Shown: one piece after another, positions 35,110 to 48,399 of the stretch | Position numbering within the stretch: the stretch's first letter is position 1 | Layout: the number at the start of each line of letters is the position of its first letter | Assembly (NCBI RefSeq): GCF_036373705.1 | Contig: NC_089863.1 | Location: 34,680,227 to 34,744,226 of the forward strand | Length of the DNA: 64,000 nt | Direction of reading: 5' to 3' | Origin: Amia ocellicauda | Lineage: Eukaryota; Chordata; Actinopteri; Amiiformes; Amiidae | Position numbers and translations under genes: made by a program | Notes under the pieces: generated by a model | Databases searched by the model: none | Seen by the model: only the letters and a program-made list of their open reading frames with translations | Told to the model about the DNA's origin: nothing

Positions 35110-35455
35110 TTTTTATTTATTAAAAATGTTGAGTTGCGATCCTTGGTCTTCCTACACACCTACCGTCCAGCCCGGCAGACAGGCACAGATGCCCAGGCCC
35201 TGGCAGCGCCCCTCGTTCTGGCAGGGGCAGTGTGGGGGGCAGCTTTGCTTTGGGCAGAAGTTCGTACAGCCGGGGGGAAACATAGTGAACCCTTTGCTGA
35301 GATCAACACACTGACACACAGGACTTTGTCCCATTCCATTTGTGTGTTCGATATAACATGGTTTCTCCTGCAACGTGGTGAGTTTTTAACGCCTGAGGAG
35401 CATGTTATATCGGGGTAGAGCTGTAATAAATAAAAGCCGAAACTTGTACACATCC
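35110..35455 (-). repeat. Inverted repeat, left arm, carrying an EGF-like exon
   Basis: Minus-strand reading gives CPKQSCPPHCPCQNEGRC, then QGLGICACLPGWT, followed by a gtaggt donor. This is a Cys-rich EGF-like unit as in SCARF/MEGF-type receptors. The likely acceptor is AG in ccccccggctg or just upstream. The arm is nearly identical to 35950-36290 in opposite orientation. No flanking exons are in frame, so this is a duplicated exon or relic. Confidence 0.7.
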
Positions 35456-35949
35456 CGTTTCTCTTCCTGTCTCAGTCCTGATGCCCAGACACACCCCTAC
35501 GTGCCTGCAGTCAATACAGCCTAATTGCAGAAGATCTAAACATTTTAGCATTCCTATCAGACTAGTTCTATCCACTCTAGTTATCTAGTAACCGAAGCGA
35601 ATGCTCATGTTAGGCCTACATCTTACAGAAGTGCTAGTTATGCTTTTTTTATAGAACAGTGTACAGCCTACTGTATTATAGATTTTAATACATTTTCTTG
35701 ACAATCTACACAAACCGTTGTGTGTTTTAGCGAAGACCCAGCAAATGTTGAGGCTGCGAGACTACTACAGCAAGGCCAATATAATCTGCCCATGTTGGAA
35801 AAAACTAAAATTATTCTTCTTCTACAATGGCAATGCTTGCAATATCACCAGTTTCAATCATGATTGCAAACTGAAGCTAACAATCTATCTGTACAGTTGT
35901 GAACTGTTTAACGATAAAGACACAAAGAACTTTCTGTACAATCTCAGCT

Positions 35950-36290
35950 ACACAACAATTGTGTATAAGTTTGGGCTTTTATTTATTACAGCTCTATAAC
36001 GCGCTCCTCAGGAGCCAAAAACTCTCAACACGTTGCAGGAGAAACTGCATTATATCGAACACACAATTGGAATGGGACAAAGTCCTGTGTGTCAGTGTGA
36101 TGATCTCAGCAAAGGGTTCACTATGTTTCCCCCCAGCTGTACGAACCTCTGCCCAAAGCAAAGCTGCCCCCCACGCTGCCCCTGCCAGAACGAGGGGCGC
36201 TGCCAGGGCCTGGGCATCTGTGCCTGTCTGCCGGGCTGGACGGTAGGTGTGTAGGAAGACCAAGGATTGCAACTCAAAATTTAAAATCTC
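35950..36290 (+). repeat. Inverted repeat, right arm, carrying the same EGF-like exon
   Basis: Plus-strand reading gives CPKQSCPPRCPCQNEGRC and QGLGICACLPGWT with the same gtaggt donor. It differs from the left arm at a handful of positions. The spacer between arms is about 500 bp (35456-35949). Homology extends beyond the exon into flanking sequence, so it is a genomic duplication, not retroposition. Confidence 0.7.
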
Positions 36291-36369
36291 AAAATTTAAA
36301 TTCTCAAAACTTAAAGTTAAAATCCAGCCGAATGAGCATCTTAATAAGGACCCGAGTCGCCGCACATAC

Positions 36370-36512
36370 TCGCCGGTCGCCGCAGCCGTAGGTGCCCAGG
36401 GGGCAGGGGTCCTGGCAGCGGGAGTCACTGTAGCCGGGCAGGGAGCGGTAGGTTCCGGTCAGGGGGTCGCACTGGCCCCCGTTCTCACACTGGCAGGCCC
36501 GGCCGTCACAGG
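36370..36512 (-). CDS. Isolated EGF-like exon (SCARF/MEGF-like)
   Basis: A 143-bp exon candidate with acceptor gctgtcttgcag before 36512 and donor gtatgt after 36370. It encodes [19 protein letters not shown], then [20 protein letters not shown] and CGDRR, an EGF-like repeat with regular Cys spacing. A Ser (YRSLPGY) replaces the expected Cys in the C-x-C-x2-GY core. It sits beside the inverted EGF arms, suggesting a broken multi-EGF receptor gene. Partners are not visible here. Confidence 0.55.
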
Positions 36513-36993
36513 CTGCAAGACAGCAACGGCGATACAGGGTTACACTGACCACACGACTGCTGGCCTGGAGGGTCATTTGTGCCGACATTTAAAAAATAAA
36601 AACATATATAAATAAATAAATAGCCCCCGCATATAAATACAGTCCCAGCAGACACTGTTGCAGTGTTTGTTTTTAAAGCGTTTTAAAGTTCTCTTATCTG
36701 TGAAGCAGATAAGACAACACTTCCCTACTTCCCGTATTATAAATTCAATGCTGTTAACATTAACAGTAAATGGCATGGTTAGACACTCGGGTGTGAATTG
36801 TAGGAACTGAAGGAGGGCAGAAATGAGATTTGAAGGCAGCAGTTGCCCAGGGTGAGGAAGTGAGAGTGAGGGCAGAGAGAGGGGACGGGGGCAAGAGAGG
36901 TCCGTGGTGTGTCAGAGGACATGATGAGATACAGCGGCCTGATTCGGTTACCCTGCGTAGCTCCTGAGGGGGTGACCATCTCCTCCCTTCTTC
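36513..36993. other. 3' flank of the MROH gene; no other gene seen
   Basis: Downstream of the MROH stop (minus strand). No clear polyadenylation hexamer was found in this stretch. Confidence 0.4.
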
Positions 36994-39900
36994 TCATGGC
37001 CAGCAGCAGAAGAGCCTCTTCCACAAGGGCTCCTTCGCTGGCCTCTGTCGCTGGGAGGCAGTGCAGCACTCCAGGGCCCGAGAGGCACAGCTCCTGACCT
37101 GTGCGTCACTCTCCTCCTGCAGGGCCTGCGTCAGAGCTGGAGACACAGGGAGAGGACAGGCTGAACACACAGCTCTGGTGTGTCTGAGTGACAAGAGAGG
37201 GCACAGCAACAGGTCGACGCACTCTGCTCCAGCCCGGCAGCAAAGACTGGCTCTTTACACACAGCCAGGACCAGAGCAGCAGTGACATGGTAACACACTG
37301 ACGCACTCAAGGGCTGCATTACCTCCGACGCTCTGATCCACCCATCGACGACTGAGGAGGGACTGTGGGACGTTTTTAATCAGGGACTCTGTGGGTCAGA
37401 GAAAGCAACACTGAGTCACAATTCAGCACAGATCTCAGCTACAATGTGCCTATGAGCTCCATCACGGGCCCATATCCTGCCCAGCTGTGTCTCATCTCCT
37501 CACCTGTAAAGACGGCGGCACTGGCTCTGACTTCAGGAAAGCGGCTGCTCAGGCAGTACAGGGCGCAGCTGAAGGACCAGTCCAGGGCCTCAGGGAAATC
37601 AGACGCCTAGAGAAGACGGGGATCAGATTCGTGGGACTCTCAGCAGACCTGTAACTCAAGAGCCACAAACATGCAGCATCTCTCTGTCCTTAATACGCAA
37701 CAGAATGGCCATACTGTCCTTACCCAGAAAGCAAGGTCGTCCAGGAAGGAGCGAAAGTCCAAAACCCCTTCCTCCTGGTTCTTTGAGATGAGCCTCCTGA
37801 TGGTGCTCAGTTCTGGCGCTGACCCACTGTTGTTCAAGGTCAGGAGGCAGGCCTACACACGAGACACAAGCTGATCCTCAACACTCTGCACTGATGCCAT
37901 GACACAGCGGCACGATCTGAACGGAACATCTCAAATTTTACGTTTTTGGTCACTACCCAACGTTTAAAATGTTATGCCACAGTGGCCTCTGATCTACCCT
38001 TACCTGGGTCACCTCATTGCTGGGGTCTTGGAAGTGCAGCGCCAGGCACACCAGCGCCCCCTGCAGCTCCCATTTGATGTGGGCCGTCACTGCCTGGCAT
38101 CGGCACAGCTCACCCAGCACGTTGGCGCCCACACAGCGCAGCTCCGCGTCGTCCTGGAAACAAGCAGGAGGGGGGGTCAGGCACAGAGTGGTGACAGCAC
38201 AGCCTGTGACACACTGAGCACAACAGCCTGCAGGCCGGACACCGAAGCCTAAAACAGCAACTCACTCTTTCCCAGAGCACAGTGACCCTGTGCAGGACGT
38301 CTGCAGCGACATCCCGGGCGACGCCGTCCCTTCTCAAGTGGGGCAGGACCTGTGAGAGGGAGGACAGAGCTCCCAGGACCGCCTGCCTGTCGGCCACGTC
38401 TGTATCCTGCAGAGCCGAGCAGATGATGGCCAGCAGTTCCCGGCTGTGTTCTTCCACCTGCATAGAGACACCCAAAGCACCCTGTCAGCACGTATACCCC
38501 CAAAGTGAAGAATTGAAACATCGCCATGTCCGGTGGCAGGCGGTCCTGCATTGCACACTGTCCTTACCTGCGCGGCAGTGGCTCTCCCCAGGCCTTGGAA
38601 TAGCTGCAGTCTCACAGGCACGGAGGAGTCCTGGGCTTGGCGCTTCAGGGTCTTCACAAGCACGGCCTTCAACTGCTTCTCTGAGCCGCAGAGCAGCTGC
38701 AAGACAGGAGAGACAGTGAGAGCAGCCCCCTGGCAACGCACAAGCTGGGAGAGCGAGGCGCCGTTAGAGCTGCACACAGAGACACACTCACCTCAGAGAA
38801 GAAAGCCGTCGCCGTGACTCTGTGCTGCTCCCGGTCAGAGCTCAGGAAAGGGACAAGGACCTTCACGATGCCTGGGAGCTGCAGGCCACCGTGCTGAGCC
38901 ATGGCCCTGGAGGACAAAGGGACAGCTAGTGAGCAGACAATAAATATGAATATGTTCCTGTCAGTGCAGTCTGTGATGAATAGAGAGACCCGTACCTGGC
39001 CAGGAGACGGACCCCCTCGGTGTGGCTCTTGGAGCTCCACAGCAAAGCCCAGGCCGCCTCCTGCTCCAGTTCCTCCATCACTGTCCCCAACTGGGCCTGG
39101 AGAAGTAGGGCCCGCAGAGCCAGCATGGTTTCTCCGAGGATCTCACTGTGGCCCATCTGCAGAAGGAGGGCCCCAAATAGTTGGGGAAAGACCCTCTGAA
39201 AGGGCCCCTTCCCCCCTGGGGCGGCTAGCAGCTCCTGCACAGCACAGGTCACCTGACACAGGGAGAGACACACAGGGTCACACTCAGAGAGAAGGCACCC
39301 AATTTACAGCACTATATCTTTGAAAGCGTCACAGAGAGATGTACTCACAGCCAGGGTTTCGTGCCCAGCGGGTGAGGTGCTCAGTTTTCTCATGAGGAAC
39401 GCCAGCAGCCTGCGGGACAACTTGCCCTCAGCACCCAAGGCCCTCCACAGCGCACAGATGGAGCTGGGGGAGACAGAGACACAGTGAGACAGACACACAG
39501 GAGCTCCTCGCTGTGACACACGAGCCGATCAACACTGCGGCCAGCCACTGTGAAAGACAGACCCTTGTGTGTGGCTTACCTGTCCAGCGGCAGGGCTCGG
39601 CTCAGCAGCATCACGGCGAGCACCTCCGGGCGCCCAGACACGAGGCGGACAACCACTCTCAGCTGCCGGTCAGTCAGGTGGAGCAGGCAGGGCTGCAGTG
39701 AGTCCAGGATCTCAGAGACCTGGAGGACAGATGAGACAGGCGCTCAGTGTGCCGCCCAGCGCAGCGAGAGGAAACACAGCGAGAGACTCCAAACTGGCCC
39801 TTACCTGCCTCGTCAGCTCGGCTCGACGGGCCTCCAGGACACGAAAGCAGACGGAGCTACAGTCCTGGGGGAAGGAGGGCTGGCCTGGAATGGACTGGGT

Positions 39901-42865
39901 GTTCCCTGTAATCAAATTTGAGGTTTGATAGGGTAAGGACAGAACAAATTAATTGATCACAGAGATCAGTAGAAACAATACAGTTACAGGCTGAGAGTGT
40001 GTGTGTTTCGATGTGTTGCTGATGAGGTCAGACAGCACTGAGAGCACAGTAGCGCAGTGGGACAGGACGGGGAGACAGGACGGTACCTGCAGCGATGAGG
40101 AGGTGGGCAAGAATCAGCCCGGACGCAGCCCGGCTCGGCTCACTGACGCTTGTCATCTGCTGAATAATGAATCTGGCGACCATCTTTGGGAAGGCGGTGG
40201 CTGTGGGAATAAGGCAGGCAGCACAGAGCAGTGAGGTCACGACACAGGCCAGCGGATCAGAACCAGGACCCTCTCCTGAGTGAAAGAAGAGAGACGTACC
40301 GAGGAGTGGGATGGGGCTCAGGAACACGCTGTGCTCGTCCGCGGGCAGCTGGCTCTCCCGACAGGCGCGCATCAGAAGGAGACGGGCGCGGACCTGAAGG
40401 AGAAAGATGTGGTCACTGCATACCCAGGGGGAGGCGTCGCTCCACTGCACAGAGTCGGCACAACAGAGCAGGGCCTGACCTACCTCCTGGTGCAAGCTCC
40501 TCAGCAGGACGTCCACAGAGGAGCGGATTATATTCCGGTCCGAGCCCAAGGCCGCCAGGACGATGTAGCGCGCGTTCTACAATAAAGAAACACAAACTGC
40601 ACTGTGGGCTGGGTTCACAGACCCCAATCAGCACAACTCAAGGGCTCCTCAGCATATGTTTGCGAATCTGGCTATGAGCTTTTAACTTCTAAGACAAAGT
40701 ATCAACCTATAAAACTGTATAAGAAACTAAACCAAACCCTTATCCTGATGTTAAACATAAAACCAAGCCTTTAATCTGGAGCCGGTCTGATCTATCCCAC
40801 CACCGCTACCCCAGTCAGCAGAGAAAGCCCTACCTGGACCAGGACTTCACTATTCGAGCTGCGTTTGTACAGCGCCACTGTGGTGTTGATCAGCCCGCTC
40901 AGTCTGGCCCCGAGATTCGCAGGGCACAGCAGGGGTGTCAGGGCAGCCATGGCAGCCACTACTGCCTCATGCACCTTCAGGATGGACACAGAGACCAGTC
41001 AGTGTGGGCAACGCCAAGAGGGCAAAAGAGCAACAATTCAGAACAAGGGGGAGAGATGGCAGTACGTTAGGATTATCAGTATACAGGGTGTACAGTGATT
41101 TATACTGTGGCAATCCTCTCCCTGTAGATAACTCACCCTCCCCAACACATTGTGCCTCAGAACCAGCTGGCAGAGGATCACTGGGCCATAAATCCTGACT
41201 GGCCATGTGTGGAGCTGGATGGTTTACCAGTCCATGATTGACAATCACATTTCCCAGCGGCCCATACCTGCAGGTTCAAGACTTCCACTATGTACCACCT
41301 CTGCAAAGTTGAGTATGCAGTGCCCATGACTGGAGAGAAGTCCTGCTTCCTCAGGGTGGGGTCAGCGCTCCCTCTGGGGCCAGAAATGAACTCCTGAATG
41401 CTCTCAGAGAAGTTTGTGAGCACTGGGAAATGATAAACAGACACCGGGGTCACCCTCCATGCGACACACACGCTTCACGGATATCTGTCATTCAAGGAGT
41501 CAGCTGCAACCTTCACTCACCTGAGCATAGCACCATCCTGACCTCTGACTCGGTGGCCCTGATGAGCACAGGATTCAGCCCCTGGATAATGTCCCTGAGA
41601 CGAGGCACCATTCCGGACACTGCACACACACACACACACACACACACAACAGGTGGTTACGGGTCTTCAAAAAACAGGTCAGTTCCCTGTTGTAAGAACA
41701 GTGGCTTCAGGAATCGAAGCAGCAGGCAGACTCACCATTTGCTCGTGACAGACGTCCCAAAAAGGTCAGCCATATGGGGTCTGGTTGCACATCTATCCTG
41801 TACAAAATTTCCAGAGCTGCCAAGACCTCCTGGAGAAACTGGGATCCTAGGGCCAGCAGGATGTCACTGGTTGCTTGCTGTGTGTCAGGAGGCACGTTCT
41901 GGGTCAGAGGAATCATTATACAAAAAAACAGCAAGGTCTGTGTCTAATGTGCATGTTTCAGAGCGCCTCACAGGAGGGAGTGACTCACCGGATCCCTGCC
42001 CATCATTCCAGCTGCCATAGTGATGACCTTCCCGGCTGTGGAGGGGCTTATGGCCTCAATCTGGCTTGTCAGCAGCTTTCCCATGGCCTGCAGGATGGGG
42101 GTCTCATGGTGCACCTGAGCAAAGGAACACAGGAGAAAGAGCTCAAGAGCGGTGTGACACAGAGCACCCAACACTGAGCCCTGCATCACTCCGAAGAACC
42201 ATTACAATACAAAAAGGCCTCGCGAGGATCAATGTCTCTCTTCTCTGCATGATTGACAGCGTTACAGCCTTGAACCCTCTGTGCACAACGACACTGAGAG
42301 GTGTATGGATTGCCAAAAACTCAGCCACACAATGTACACACTTTATAAGCTGCCAAATCAACTGCAGAAAACAAACTCAGAAGGCATGATTCCTACTGAC
42401 AGACAAGTCCCAAGTCTCACCCAGTGGTCCCTCTGCAAGTAACCGACACACCACAAACAGAAGTTGTCTGGGTGGGCCACGTCGGAGAAAGCCACTATCT
42501 TCTCCTGCAGCTCTTGCTCGGGGGCCTCAGCGTCAAGGGCACGCTGGAGAGCAAACATCTTCACTGAGGAGACAATACCAAGAAATAAATATGGTCAAGA
42601 TCAAGTCCAGCACATACTTATAGAACAGCAGCAACACGTGGACGATCAGACATTCGGCTGTCTGTCACTGGAGTCTTCAATTAAGCGCAGACCTCATGTC
42701 TGTAATTCCTCTGTAGGATACTCCGGAAATACATGTGCAGATGAAATCCAAATATCAGATATTTAAAGGAAGAGCTCCAAACTGAGGATTGTATTTCTTG
42801 TTACTAGTCAATAAAAAGGACTCAAAACAAATAGGCAACTCACCTAAGGCCTCAAAACCATCCAT
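36994..42865 (-). CDS. Maestro heat-like repeat (MROH) family protein, 22 coding exons, 929 residues
   Basis: HEAT-repeat protein of the MROH family; molecular role unknown. Exons: 42865-42844, 42563-42421, 42114-41989, 41898-41736, 41619-41521, 41422-41268, 40974-40834, 40576-40484, 40393-40300, 40200-40087, 39905-39805, 39719-39580, 39463-39349, 39252-38996, 38906-38792, 38696-38568, 38457-38266, 38153-38004, 37852-37724, 37606-37504, 37388-37323, 37136-36994 (TGA). Every junction is AG/GT, phases agree, and the sum is 2790 nt with no internal stop. Family anchors: LCSVLTNFSESIQEF (exons 5/6), SRALPLDSSICALWRAL (12/13), RLLARAMAQHGG (14/15), TATAFFSE (15) and PEVRASAAVFTG (20), each matching MROH1-type blocks in order. 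At 929 residues it is much shorter than MROH1 (about 1,640); the orthologue is undecided. The C-terminus is WKRLFCCWP. The coding start exon has an acceptor at 42881, so a non-coding first exon lies upstream. A (CA)n run sits at 41620-41647 by exon 5. Confidence 0.92.
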
Positions 42866-43483
42866 CTTGGTGTGGTAATACTAAATTAAAACAGAAGAAT
42901 TCTGGGTTATGTTTCATTTCACTTTATTGATTGAATTATTTTGTGTGATTAGAGTGAAAAAAATCAAGTCAAAGAATGATAAAGTGTAATTTATGGTTGT
43001 GAAGCAAAGATATGTCCGAGTCCAGATCTGCCCGACTTCATATATGCCTACAATAATCTTTAACAAATTAAAACAAAAGCCTTCTGTTAATACTTATATT
43101 TACATCAATTTCAACGTTTTATTTTTGTACTTTGTCAAATTAATGTACTAAAGCAATGTAAGCAACGGGGTATATTACTCATTCAAGAATTGTGTGTGTG
43201 TGTTGGAAAGGGGCATTTGGAGGTGTGATTGCCCCCCCCTCCCCTGGAGTCTGGACATTGACTGTACCTTGACCAAGAAATGTGGACCCTGACACAAAAT
43301 AATTGACTACCCCTGCACTAAAATAAAAGTGTCTATTGTACACAATTTGAAATAAGTTTTATATTAAATGTAACACTATTATCCAGTACAGCCTAATGAG
43401 ACTCACATCTAAATAAGCAGATTCATAAAGTGCACGATGACCATTTCATCTGAACAGAAACGCATTTGCTAAGTCATACTCAC

Positions 43484-43600
43484 ACAACTGCTTTGGTCGG
43501 AATCCGTAATGAACTAAATCCACAGACGCTCCTTCGCGTCAGGGTGGCGCGTCTCTGTGACGTCATAGTTTGCTCGTTAGTGGTGACGCGTATGTCTCTC
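43484..43600 (-). promoter_or_regulatory. Candidate MROH promoter and non-coding first exon, with a CRE palindrome
   Basis: TGACGTCA at 43558-43565 is a perfect CRE (CREB/ATF site) in a CpG-rich patch. A strong donor, gtgagtatgac on the minus strand at 43483 downward, would end a non-coding exon of about 75 bp feeding the acceptor at 42881. On the plus strand an ATG at 43681 opens 72 codons (MDFVKCLSSFFPAK) just downstream, so the promoter could be divergent. No homologue of that ORF is known to me. Confidence 0.5.
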
Positions 43601-43918
43601 AGCGTCGCAGCAGGTCGAGAGACGGATAATAACAATATATCACAGCTTTTTCTAGATGGAAAAGTTTCTTAAATGTAAATATGGATTTTGTGAAATGCCT
43701 GTCGAGTTTTTTCCCCGCTAAAACACCAAGCATTAATCATCCAGCCAGCGGTCAAACAGCCAAGTATGTCTCTGTCCCCGCAGTGCGATCTTGCGACTTG
43801 GGCGCCATCTTGTGTACCCCGCGTCCAGCTGCAGGACACATGTCCCGCCACACTAGCGCACAGGGCCCTCAATCACCCGGAGAAGACAGCCAGCTATGAC
43901 AAGCCAGATTATCATTCA

Positions 43919-44160
43919 GAGATTTCTGCGAATGACTTCCTATTAATTTAGATACGTCTCTAAATCATTTCGCCATATCTTCAAATGACTTCCTGTATTT
44001 TGCCTTAGATTATCACTTCCTGTTTCCGCATTCAGTTACATAGAAATAAATGGACTAGTTAACAGGAAGTGATAATCTTGGGCTACATACAGGAAGTGAT
44101 TTGAAGATCTCGAAATGATTTAGAGATCTCCAAATAAATATGAAGTCATTTGCAGATATC
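43919..44160. mobile_element. Foldback element, about 105-bp arms
   Basis: The left arm (43919-44023) and right arm (about 44060-44160) are near reverse complements. Shared runs include 'tctaaatcatttcg', 'cttcctgt' and 'agattatcacttcctgtt'. The loop is about 35 bp. Simple palindromic repeats of 'agatatctctaaat' continue to about 44240. It fits a foldback or MITE-type element; no coding capacity. Confidence 0.65.
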
Positions 44161-44260
44161 GCTAAATCATTTAAAGATATCTGCAAATAATTTAGAGATA
44201 TCTCTAAATGTACTTTTAAATGAGATATCTGGAATTATATTGAACTTTGAGAACAAAATG

Positions 44261-44370
44261 TTCACTTGCTGTCTAATATATCCCACCCACTGACAGGTGC
44301 CATGATAACGAGATTATCAGTGTTATTCACTTCACCTGTCAGTGGTCATAATGCTATGGATGATCGGTGT
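44261..44370. mobile_element. Tc1 end fragment, same family as 16456-17349
   Basis: Reads ttcacttgctgtctaatata... through to tggtcataatgctatgga and tgatcggtg, ending at TA (44370-44371). It is the right ~110 bp of the element with nothing internal. Confidence 0.75.
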
Positions 44371-45289
44371 ATGTGTAGAATCTAATAATAAGGTGTTTGT
44401 TTAACTTTTTGCATTAGTATCTGCTGCCATCTTGCCAGACCCTTACTCATGCCAACAGTATCCATTACTGACCTTTCATGTCAGTACAGTTGAAGAATTA
44501 AACTGAAGAACATTTGAGGAATTCTGAAAGCAATGTCAAGCATGACTGTCAAGGTTGGATGGCACCTGCCCCTCATCTTAAATAAACAATGCAAACTGTC
44601 ACAGTTACAAAGCCTTTTCAAATTGCTGCTGCAGACTTTAATGAACTTCCTCTCACTACCAGCAGAAAAATATGTACTTGCTGTGATGCACTATTTCATG
44701 AAGTATGCCAATATGTATGTACTTCAGGATCATCAAACTACTAAGAAACATTGCTGAACATGGTATTCATACTTACTGGTCAGGGACTGCAGTTCAAATA
44801 TTATCTCATCAGGCAACTCTAAGTTCGGAGTTGGTCACCAAAAGCAACAGTACCCTCAATGAACAACTGGCCAAGAACATTTATGAAACTTGTTTTGTAT
44901 GGGGCACACTTCTTTCACAAACACACCTTGCTTACAACACAATTTTTCATGCTAGTACTTGGTTAATGCCATACATTCTGGTGCATACCTGTGAAGCTCA
45001 TCCGCTCATACATTTGCAGGATAACCCTGCTTTCTCCACTGTGTCACTTGGCTGGATAGACTTCTAACTTGATGAGAACTCATAACTACTCTGTCCACCT
45101 CTACACAGCCAATGATGCCGATCCAAAATTAATAACTAAAAGTATGCAATTTTTTTTTCTAATGCACCATTTGATCTCATCTTTGCTATTAAAAAATGAC
45201 AATAAACATGGCAATAAATATTTATTTACTTCCAAATGTTACCATTGGTGTAGTGCCTTTTCAATTACATTACAATTTTCAACACCGAA
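44371..45289. other. No gene assigned
   Basis: Plus-strand frames 44533-44757 and 44705-45067 (LAKNIYETCFVWGTLLSQ) are open but match no family I know and lack start or splice support. They may be relics of an unrecognised repeat. Confidence 0.3.
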
Positions 45290-46859
45290 GTAGCCACATG
45301 TTGAGTTCAGTGATGCAATTGGCCGTGAAGGCAATTTGTTGATGGAGAGAAGGGATGGAGGACGCGAGGGTGAGCAGAAGAGATAGGAAAGAGCGATATC
45401 TGGCCAATTATTGGAAAACGCAATTGATTTTCTCTCGGGGAAGGAAGGGGAATCGAGGACGATGCCCAAGAAATCCTGGTGCGTAGACAGTCCGGTCGTC
45501 ATCTCGTGGCTGAGGGGCACGCCAAGGGCAGAGGAGATGGACATGAAAGGGGTGAGGGAGCGAGGGGGGAGGGGGGATTGATCAAGGAGAAGTCATAGAA
45601 TAGGTGCAAGACAGATGGGATTTGCGGGATTGGTAAAGGGAATCCAGCGCAGAGCCTCAACGAGAGTGATGAAAATCTTATTGATGCTGCCAGCCGAAAA
45701 GGTGCCACGAGTCAGGAGTTGGGGGCAGTCACTGAAGGCACTGGAAATGTCAGCCTTTGTCAGGCACGCATCTCGGCCACAGGCTTTGACGAGGTAGCGG
45801 ATGTCGCGATAGGTGGAAAAAGATAGATAGATATTGTGTGTGGTTTGAAGCTCTGGGGTCAGGTTATATTATATTTTTATGAAATAATAATAATAATGTA
45901 TTTATTTATTTATTTTCGAAAAGTGACGATGGGGCCAGAATCGTCAGTCCTGGTGATTATGTCGTTGGGTGCTGAAACCTGAGGAGGCTAGTCAGAGTAA
46001 CAGCCATGCTGTGGATGAGTTGCTGGCTGAGGGATAGTGGAACAGGGGAGGAGAATACAGCATAGCAGTTGGAGGGGGGAGGGTAGAAGTGCGGCAGTAG
46101 AAGCGAAGGGAAAGGGTCACCCGGGGCTTGGGAGGGTGGAGACCGCCGCCAGCACTGTGGGGATTGAGCCAGGGTCACGGAAGTGGCCGGGGCAAATGAA
46201 AGTAAATCAGGGCCTAGGGTGGGACGCAGCAGGACAGTAGGCAGCTTGGAGACGGGAGGGGGGATAGAGGAAAAGGATGCAGACATGGAGGACGAGCCCG
46301 GGGTGGGGGTAGCTGTGGAGCAGGCAGGGCAGACAGCACTTGGAAGACCGAGACAAGGAGGGAGGACAGGAACAATGAAAGCATGGAATCCGCAGAGGGG
46401 GATGAGGGGACAGGAACAAGGGGGAAAGCGGCAGAAGAGGGAGCGAGAGGAGGAGAAGCCAGCGAGGTAGGTGTGGGCCGTGGGAGGGAGCAAGGAGCGG
46501 TATGTCACCCAGACACGACAGGGGAGCGTCCTGCAGCTGCAGGGATTGCTGGGCGCAGGTGGAATGTTACGGACAATGCTTGTGTATGGGTGAACGAGAT
46601 GGTTTCTAATCACTGAGGGGTGCAGAATTGGAGCCGTGCCGGGGAACATGATGGTGGAGGCAGGGAAAACCGGAATCGAGGCTGCGGTGTGGCAGTGGGC
46701 CGTGTCAGCTGGAATGGCAAGGTACATCATCGACAGGAGGAAGAGCAGGAGCTGCGGTTTTGCGAGGAGAAGAATCAGCTGGAGGAATGGAAGCAGAAGG
46801 CAATGAAGAATCTTCTAGAGCAATCGTTATTGTTATCGGGTGCTGAGGTTGAAAACAGG
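45290..46859 (-). mobile_element. DIRS-like retrotransposon relic, right copy
   Basis: Inverted homologue of 6938-8758 that extends further 3'. Minus-strand frames give the gag-like region (46859-45957). The RT follows: CGRDACLTKADISSAFSDC (motif A) near 45780, ALRWIPF near 45645, and SSALGVPLSHEMTTGLSTH plus DFLGIVLDSPSF (45544-45420), the post-catalytic block of DIRS-type RTs. The YLDD motif is frameshifted. Stops and shifts throughout. The Tc1 element at 46862 sits at its 5' boundary. Confidence 0.6.
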
Positions 46860-46861
46860 TA

Positions 46862-48399
<1,538 letters not shown>

